A stretch of DNA of 64,000 nt from Alkalispirochaeta americana (GTDB lineage Bacteria > Spirochaetota > Spirochaetia > DSM-27196 > Alkalispirochaetaceae), in the NCBI RefSeq assembly GCF_900156105.1, contig NZ_FTMS01000013.1, positions 1 through 64,000 on the forward strand, read 5' to 3'. Both the position numbers and the translations under genes were made by a program. The notes below the pieces were generated by a model. The model was not told where the DNA came from. It saw only the letters and a program-made list of their open reading frames with translations, and did not search any database. Below, piece by piece: positions 60,417 to 64,000 of the stretch; within the stretch, counting starts at the first letter, position 1, and the number at the start of each line of letters is the position of its first letter.

Positions 60417-60683
60417 ATGACTGTTAAACCGTTAGGCGATCGAGTGCTTGTGAAGATGGAAAAGGAAGAAGAGAAGACCAAGGGGGGGCTCTTCATTCCC
60501 GAGACCGCCCAGGAGAAGACCCAGATCGCTGTGGTTGTCGCCGTGGGCGACGACAAGGACGAGATCAAGGTGAAAGAGAAAGACCGCGTGATGTTCGACA
60601 AGTACGCAGGAACCCAGATCAAGATTGACGGCGACGATCACCTGATTCTTTCCATGGGCGATATCCTGGCAGTAGTTTCCTAA
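60417..60683 (+). CDS. groS: Co-chaperonin GroES
   Basis: The 88-residue protein is a small GroES: VKPLGDRVLVKMEKEEEKTK at the start, the mobile-loop segment GGLFIPETAQEKTQ, DRVMFDKYAGTQIKIDGDD and the end ILSMGDILAVVS. GGAGG lies six bases before the ATG. It caps GroEL during protein folding. No groL gene follows: the next gene is convergent, so GroEL must be encoded elsewhere. Confidence 0.96.
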   Translation: MTVKPLGDRVLVKMEKEEEKTKGGLFIPETAQEKTQIAVVVAVGDDKDEIKVKEKDRVMFDKYAGTQIKIDGDDHLILSMGDILAVVS

Positions 60684-63196
60684 CCCTCCTGGCTTGCCAG
60701 TGTTTCCTGTCCCTCCGAATCACGGAGGGATTTTTTTTGCCCTTGACTGTGGGCTCCCAGGAAAGACCGGACTTCTTCAACCACCTCTTCTCCCGGAGCA
60801 ACCAGCGGGCGGGCCGGCGGCAAGCTTTCCCAGAAGAAGGAACCGTAGCGTTTCCGCACCATGCGGGGGTCGGCAACCACAACGGCACCATAATCACCAG
60901 CCTGGCGCATGAGCCGCCCGAAGCCCTGCTTGAGTCTCATCACAGCCTGGGGAAGGCTCAACTCGTAAAAGGCGTTCCCCCCTGCCTCCACCACCGCTTC
61001 GGCCCGGGCCAGTTGAACCGGTTCCGTGGGGACCCGGAAAGGAAGTCGGCAAACCACCACCAGACGCAGGGATTCCCCCGGCACATCCACGCCTTCCCAG
61101 AAACTGTCAGTTGCAAAGAGAACACTGGCCAGGTCGCACCGGAACTGATCCAGAAGGCGGGAGCGATCCTCGCTTCCCTGGCGATAGCAGGAAAATCCCC
61201 GTTGTTCCAAATCAGGCGCCACGGCCTGATAGATCGATTCGAGCTGCCGGTAGGACGTGAAGAGAATAAGAGCGCCTCCCCCGGAGGCGTTGATCAACCG
61301 GGGAATCAGTATGGTCAGGTACCGCCCGTAGTCAGGGCTCTCGGGAGGCGGTGCATCGGAAGGAACAGCCAGCATTACCCGGTTTGTATAGTCAAAGGGC
61401 GAGGGAAAGAGCCCCTGCAGGGATTCCCCCTGCCCCAGAGGGACTCCCAGCCGTTTACCCCAGAAGAGGAAGCTCCCGTTCACACTCAAGGTGGCACTGG
61501 TGAGAACAACCGTCTCGTGAGGCTGAAAAAGAGAGTCTTCCATCAGTTCCCGGATATCAAGGGGAGTACTGCACAACACAACGAAGGGCTCACCCCGACC
61601 GTCCCGGCGACGATCCATCCAGAGGATCGATTCAGCCTCAAGCTCCGCTGCGGCGAACCGTTCGTAGAGCGAGGCGACCTCCTCAAAGCGGCGGATGGCT
61701 GATGCAAGTTCTATCAGGGGAGGTTCTTCCCGAAGCTCTTCGGAGACCTCCCGGATAATCGCCGCCAGATCCTCCGCCACGGCCAGCACCGCCTTCTGGG
61801 CATCAAAGAGCGCCCCTCCCAGGAAGTCTGCCAGACGGTCAGCTTCCTTCTCCACAAGGCGCCAGGAGGTCTCTGTCCCCAGGAAGGCCAGAAGCTCGGC
61901 GTTGAGACGCAGCGCCTCGTTCCGCACCGTCTGGAGCGAGGCTTCTGCCCTGGCAATACCCCGGGAAGAGGCTCCCAGGGGGATCACCCGCTCCAGCAGA
62001 CCGAACCGGCGTCCCCGGCGCGTTCTCAGAACACGGGAAACCTGGCGCAAGAGAGCGATCCCACTGGTCTGGTGGGAAAAAAAGGACGTGGCAGACCGCT
62101 CCAGATTATGAGCCTCGTCAAGAACAAGCCGCGAGAAGGGAGGGAGAATCGCCGTGGCGCCCCAGCCGACTCCAGCGTTTCGAAGCGCAAGATCGCTAAA
62201 AACAAGATGGTGATTGGCCACCAGAAGAGATGCTCCGGCTGCCCGTTGCCGTGCCCGGAGAACAAAACACCCCTCCCGCCGGGGACACCGAATGGCGCAG
62301 CAGGTGTCAGCCTCGCTATTCACCCGATTCCACTGTTCGTCGCTCACGGGAAAGGGAAGATCGCTTCTTGAGCCATCGGTGCTGGCCCGGGCCCATTCCT
62401 GGATTGCCTTCACCGTTTCCCCATCGTCAAAGAGATCTGCTTCCTCGAGGCGGTCATCGAGACGGCGATGACACAGATAATTGCCCCGCCCCTTTACCAG
62501 GGCTGTCTTCAGATCAGTCCCCAGAGCGCGCTGCACCAGCACCAGATCCCGTTCCAGAAGTTGCTGCTGCAGGGTAATCGTGGCCGTGGCGATCACAACC
62601 CGTTCTTCGTTTGCCGCCGCCCAGGCCACCGCCGGCAACAGGTAGGCGAAAGACTTCCCTACCCCCGTGCCCGCCTCGGCCACCACCACCAGGGATTCGT
62701 TGAAGCCCTGCACCACCTGGCGGAGCATTTCCTTCTGGCTGGGCCGTTGCCTGAAGCCCGGCAAAATTTTCGCCATGGCCCCCTGATCAGAGAGGATTCC
62801 TGTCAGCTCCTCCGGATCGATGGGGCTGATCTCCCGGGGCGATACTGGCTCAACCAGCACATAGATCGAGGTAACCTGATTGTCGATGATGGCCGAACCG
62901 ATGCCGTCTGCAGCAAGCCTGGCCGAGATAGCCACGTCGGCATCGCTGGGCCGGAGATCGCCCGAGGGGTGGTTGTGGATGACCAGGTCCCCCGGCTCGC
63001 ACATTCCGATTCCGGCGGCGGCTACGCTGGAGTAATTGCCCCGAGCGTAAACCTCCACCTGGGCGATCCGTCCCGCCCGATCGGGGTGGCCGATACATAC
63101 TATTTCCTGGCCCTGGGCTCGGAGGATTTCCGTACGAAGAGTTGCCTGCGCGGCAACCCCGAGACGGTCCTGAATCTGTGAACTCACTGAAGACAA
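60680..63196 (-). CDS. DinG-like helicase with N-terminal RadC/JAMM-type domain
   Basis: From the preferred TTG (AGGTGG five bases before it) the protein has 838 residues; a longer ATG start (63244) would overlap the asd promoter. Residues about 1-120 form a RadC/JAMM-type domain: a Glu (GQEIVCIG, residue 31) and HNHPSGDLRPSDAD with His74, His76 and Asp87, the metal ligands. The rest is an XPD/DinG-type superfamily 2 helicase: Walker A VAEAGTGVGKSFAYLL, Cys residues for an Fe-S cluster (NYLCHRR; DTCCAIRCPRREGC), the box LVLDEAHNL, and motif VI GRLMRQAGDY. Likely role: unwinding of DNA or R-loop-type substrates in repair. Stop codons of this gene and groS overlap. Confidence 0.85.
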   Translation of the reverse strand: MSSVSSQIQDRLGVAAQATLRTEILRAQGQEIVCIGHPDRAGRIAQVEVYARGNYSSVAAAGIGMCEPGDLVIHNHPSGDLRPSDADVAISARLAADGIGSAIIDNQVTSIYVLVEPVSPREISPIDPEELTGILSDQGAMAKILPGFRQRPSQKEMLRQVVQGFNESLVVVAEAGTGVGKSFAYLLPAVAWAAANEERVVIATATITLQQQLLERDLVLVQRALGTDLKTALVKGRGNYLCHRRLDDRLEEADLFDDGETVKAIQEWARASTDGSRSDLPFPVSDEQWNRVNSEADTCCAIRCPRREGCFVLRARQRAAGASLLVANHHLVFSDLALRNAGVGWGATAILPPFSRLVLDEAHNLERSATSFFSHQTSGIALLRQVSRVLRTRRGRRFGLLERVIPLGASSRGIARAEASLQTVRNEALRLNAELLAFLGTETSWRLVEKEADRLADFLGGALFDAQKAVLAVAEDLAAIIREVSEELREEPPLIELASAIRRFEEVASLYERFAAAELEAESILWMDRRRDGRGEPFVVLCSTPLDIRELMEDSLFQPHETVVLTSATLSVNGSFLFWGKRLGVPLGQGESLQGLFPSPFDYTNRVMLAVPSDAPPPESPDYGRYLTILIPRLINASGGGALILFTSYRQLESIYQAVAPDLEQRGFSCYRQGSEDRSRLLDQFRCDLASVLFATDSFWEGVDVPGESLRLVVVCRLPFRVPTEPVQLARAEAVVEAGGNAFYELSLPQAVMRLKQGFGRLMRQAGDYGAVVVADPRMVRKRYGSFFWESLPPARPLVAPGEEVVEEVRSFLGAHSQGQKKSLRDSEGQETLASQEG
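60711..60738 (+). terminator. Intrinsic terminator of groS inside the helicase gene
   Basis: CCCTCCG (60711-60717), loop AATCA, CGGAGGG (60723-60729), A, then eight T. It is a perfect rho-independent terminator 28 bases after the groS stop. It lies within the last codons of the convergent helicase gene, where the opposite strand encodes GQKKSLRDSEGQ. Confidence 0.88.
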
Positions 63197-63219
63197 GTGT
63201 ACCACCTTTTGGCCCTCTG

Positions 63220-63249
63220 TTGACAGTAGATATTCTCCTGCCATACGAT
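63220..63249 (+). promoter_or_regulatory. asd promoter, leaderless type
   Basis: TTGACA (63220-63225) and TACGAT (63244-63249), spacing 18. The -10 ends six bases before the ATG at 63256, so transcription would start on the start codon. There is no ribosome binding site before asd. Confidence 0.6.
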
Positions 63250-63255
63250 CAGCCC

Positions 63256-64000
63256 ATGAAGAGAACTCCCGTAGCGATCCTGGGTGCGACCGGCACCGTA
63301 GGACAGAAGTTTATCACCTTGTTGCAGGATCATCCGCAATTTGAGATTGTCGAGCTCGTGGCAAGCCCCCGCAGCGCGGGGAAGCCCTACCACGAGGCCA
63401 CCTCGTGGAAACAGAACGTCCCCATCCCTGCCTCGGTTGCCACCATGACCGTCCAGGACACCTCTTCTACCCTCACGGCACCCCTGCTCTTCTCGGGGCT
63501 CGACAGTTCCGTGGCAGGAGAAGCAGAAGACCGCTACAGCAAGGCCGGTCATGTGGTGATCAGCAACTCCAGCAACTACCGCATGGCCCCCGACGTGCCT
63601 CTGGTTATTCCCGAAATCAACCCCGATCATTTTGAGCTGATCCATCGCCAGGGTCGCAGCGGAGCAATCATTACCAACTCGAACTGCTCCACCATGTTCC
63701 TTGCCATGGCCCTGGCCCCGCTGTACCGGACCTACGGGATCGAATGGGTACAGGTGACCACCCTCCAGGCGATCAGCGGCGCCGGGTATCCGGGAGTTCC
63801 ATCACTGGACATTCTGGGGAACGTGATCCCCTTTATCGGGGGGGAAGAAGAGAAGGTGGAACAGGAAGCCCAGAAAATCCTGGGCACCCTCACAGAAAAG
63901 GGTATCACCCCGGCACCATTTCGCGTAAGCGCCACCTGCACCCGTGTACCTGTGGTGGACGGCCACCTGGAAACGGTGACAGTCAAGTTCCCCCAGGGAG
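63256..64000 (+). CDS. asd: Aspartate-semialdehyde dehydrogenase (partial, runs off window)
   Basis: The 248 visible codons start MKRTPVAILGATGTVGQKF, with the NADP-binding Gly motif, then SNSSNYRMAPDVPLVIPE and the active-site Cys in IITNSNCSTMFLAMALAP, followed by TLQAISGAGYPGVPSLD. This is the archaeal/fungal-type Asd, which reduces aspartyl-4-phosphate to aspartate semialdehyde for lysine, threonine and methionine (and diaminopimelate). About 110 residues of the C-terminus should lie beyond 64000. It is divergent from the helicase. Confidence 0.95.
   Translation, partial: MKRTPVAILGATGTVGQKFITLLQDHPQFEIVELVASPRSAGKPYHEATSWKQNVPIPASVATMTVQDTSSTLTAPLLFSGLDSSVAGEAEDRYSKAGHVVISNSSNYRMAPDVPLVIPEINPDHFELIHRQGRSGAIITNSNCSTMFLAMALAPLYRTYGIEWVQVTTLQAISGAGYPGVPSLDILGNVIPFIGGEEEKVEQEAQKILGTLTEKGITPAPFRVSATCTRVPVVDGHLETVTVKFPQG

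Overview
This looks like a chromosomal segment of a free-living, GC-rich spirochaete, probably of the Spirochaeta/Alkalispirochaeta kind. The evidence is indirect: periplasmic binding proteins with the Ala-Gly-Gly-Ser/Arg signal junctions common in that phylum, a CheA/CheY/STAS signalling set, hybrid kinases, pyruvate phosphate dikinase, and a short RpoS-like sigma factor. No rRNA, tRNA or CRISPR array was recognised.

Left part (1-12.1 kb): a mobile-element-flanked catabolic island. The left edge has four tandem copies of an IS21-end-like repeat and a 5'-truncated IS4 transposase. The right edge has a 5'-truncated DDE transposase, a truncated partner ATPase and spaced end repeats. Between them lie an AraM/EgsA-type dehydrogenase and an FGGY kinase, then a clearly AT-rich operon with foreign-looking base composition: SorC-type regulator, HAD phosphatase, RpiB isomerase, split transketolase and a second FGGY kinase. 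It looks like a pentose or pentulose catabolic unit without its own transporter.

12.1-22.2 kb: a Crp/Fnr regulator divergent from a 4Fe-4S protein, a small membrane protein, a periplasmic binding protein, a dead rimK, then a GntR-TRAP(DctPQM)-DapA-family operon divergent from another FGGY kinase (uptake and cleavage of a sugar acid).

22.2-36.1 kb: signalling. A GGDEF protein interrupted by an in-frame amber codon, two large hybrid histidine kinases, a YitT protein, then a CheY-like/HATPase protein, CheY, STAS protein and CheA. No methyl-accepting receptor, CheW, CheR or CheB lies nearby.

36.3-44.8 kb: a tripartite tricarboxylate-type transporter (tctBCA) divergent from an RpiR regulator, a PfkB kinase and two consecutive 6-phosphogluconate dehydrogenases whose cofactor-binding loops differ (Asp versus Asn). 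This looks like a sugar-acid route into the pentose phosphate pathway.

44.8-64 kb: mostly core functions. YihY, a ROK-like protein, a frameshifted receiver-PP2C phosphatase, a 7TM histidine kinase, two half-size chromate transporters downstream of valS, a SpoIID protein, ppdK, a sigma factor with a near-perfect sigma-54 promoter, groS, a JAMM-DinG helicase fusion and the start of asd.

Two regulatory themes stand out. Several genes have a -10-like hexamer 5-7 bases before the start codon and no ribosome binding site, suggesting leaderless mRNAs. The sigma-54 promoter ahead of the RpoS-like gene resembles the RpoN-RpoS cascade of Borrelia.
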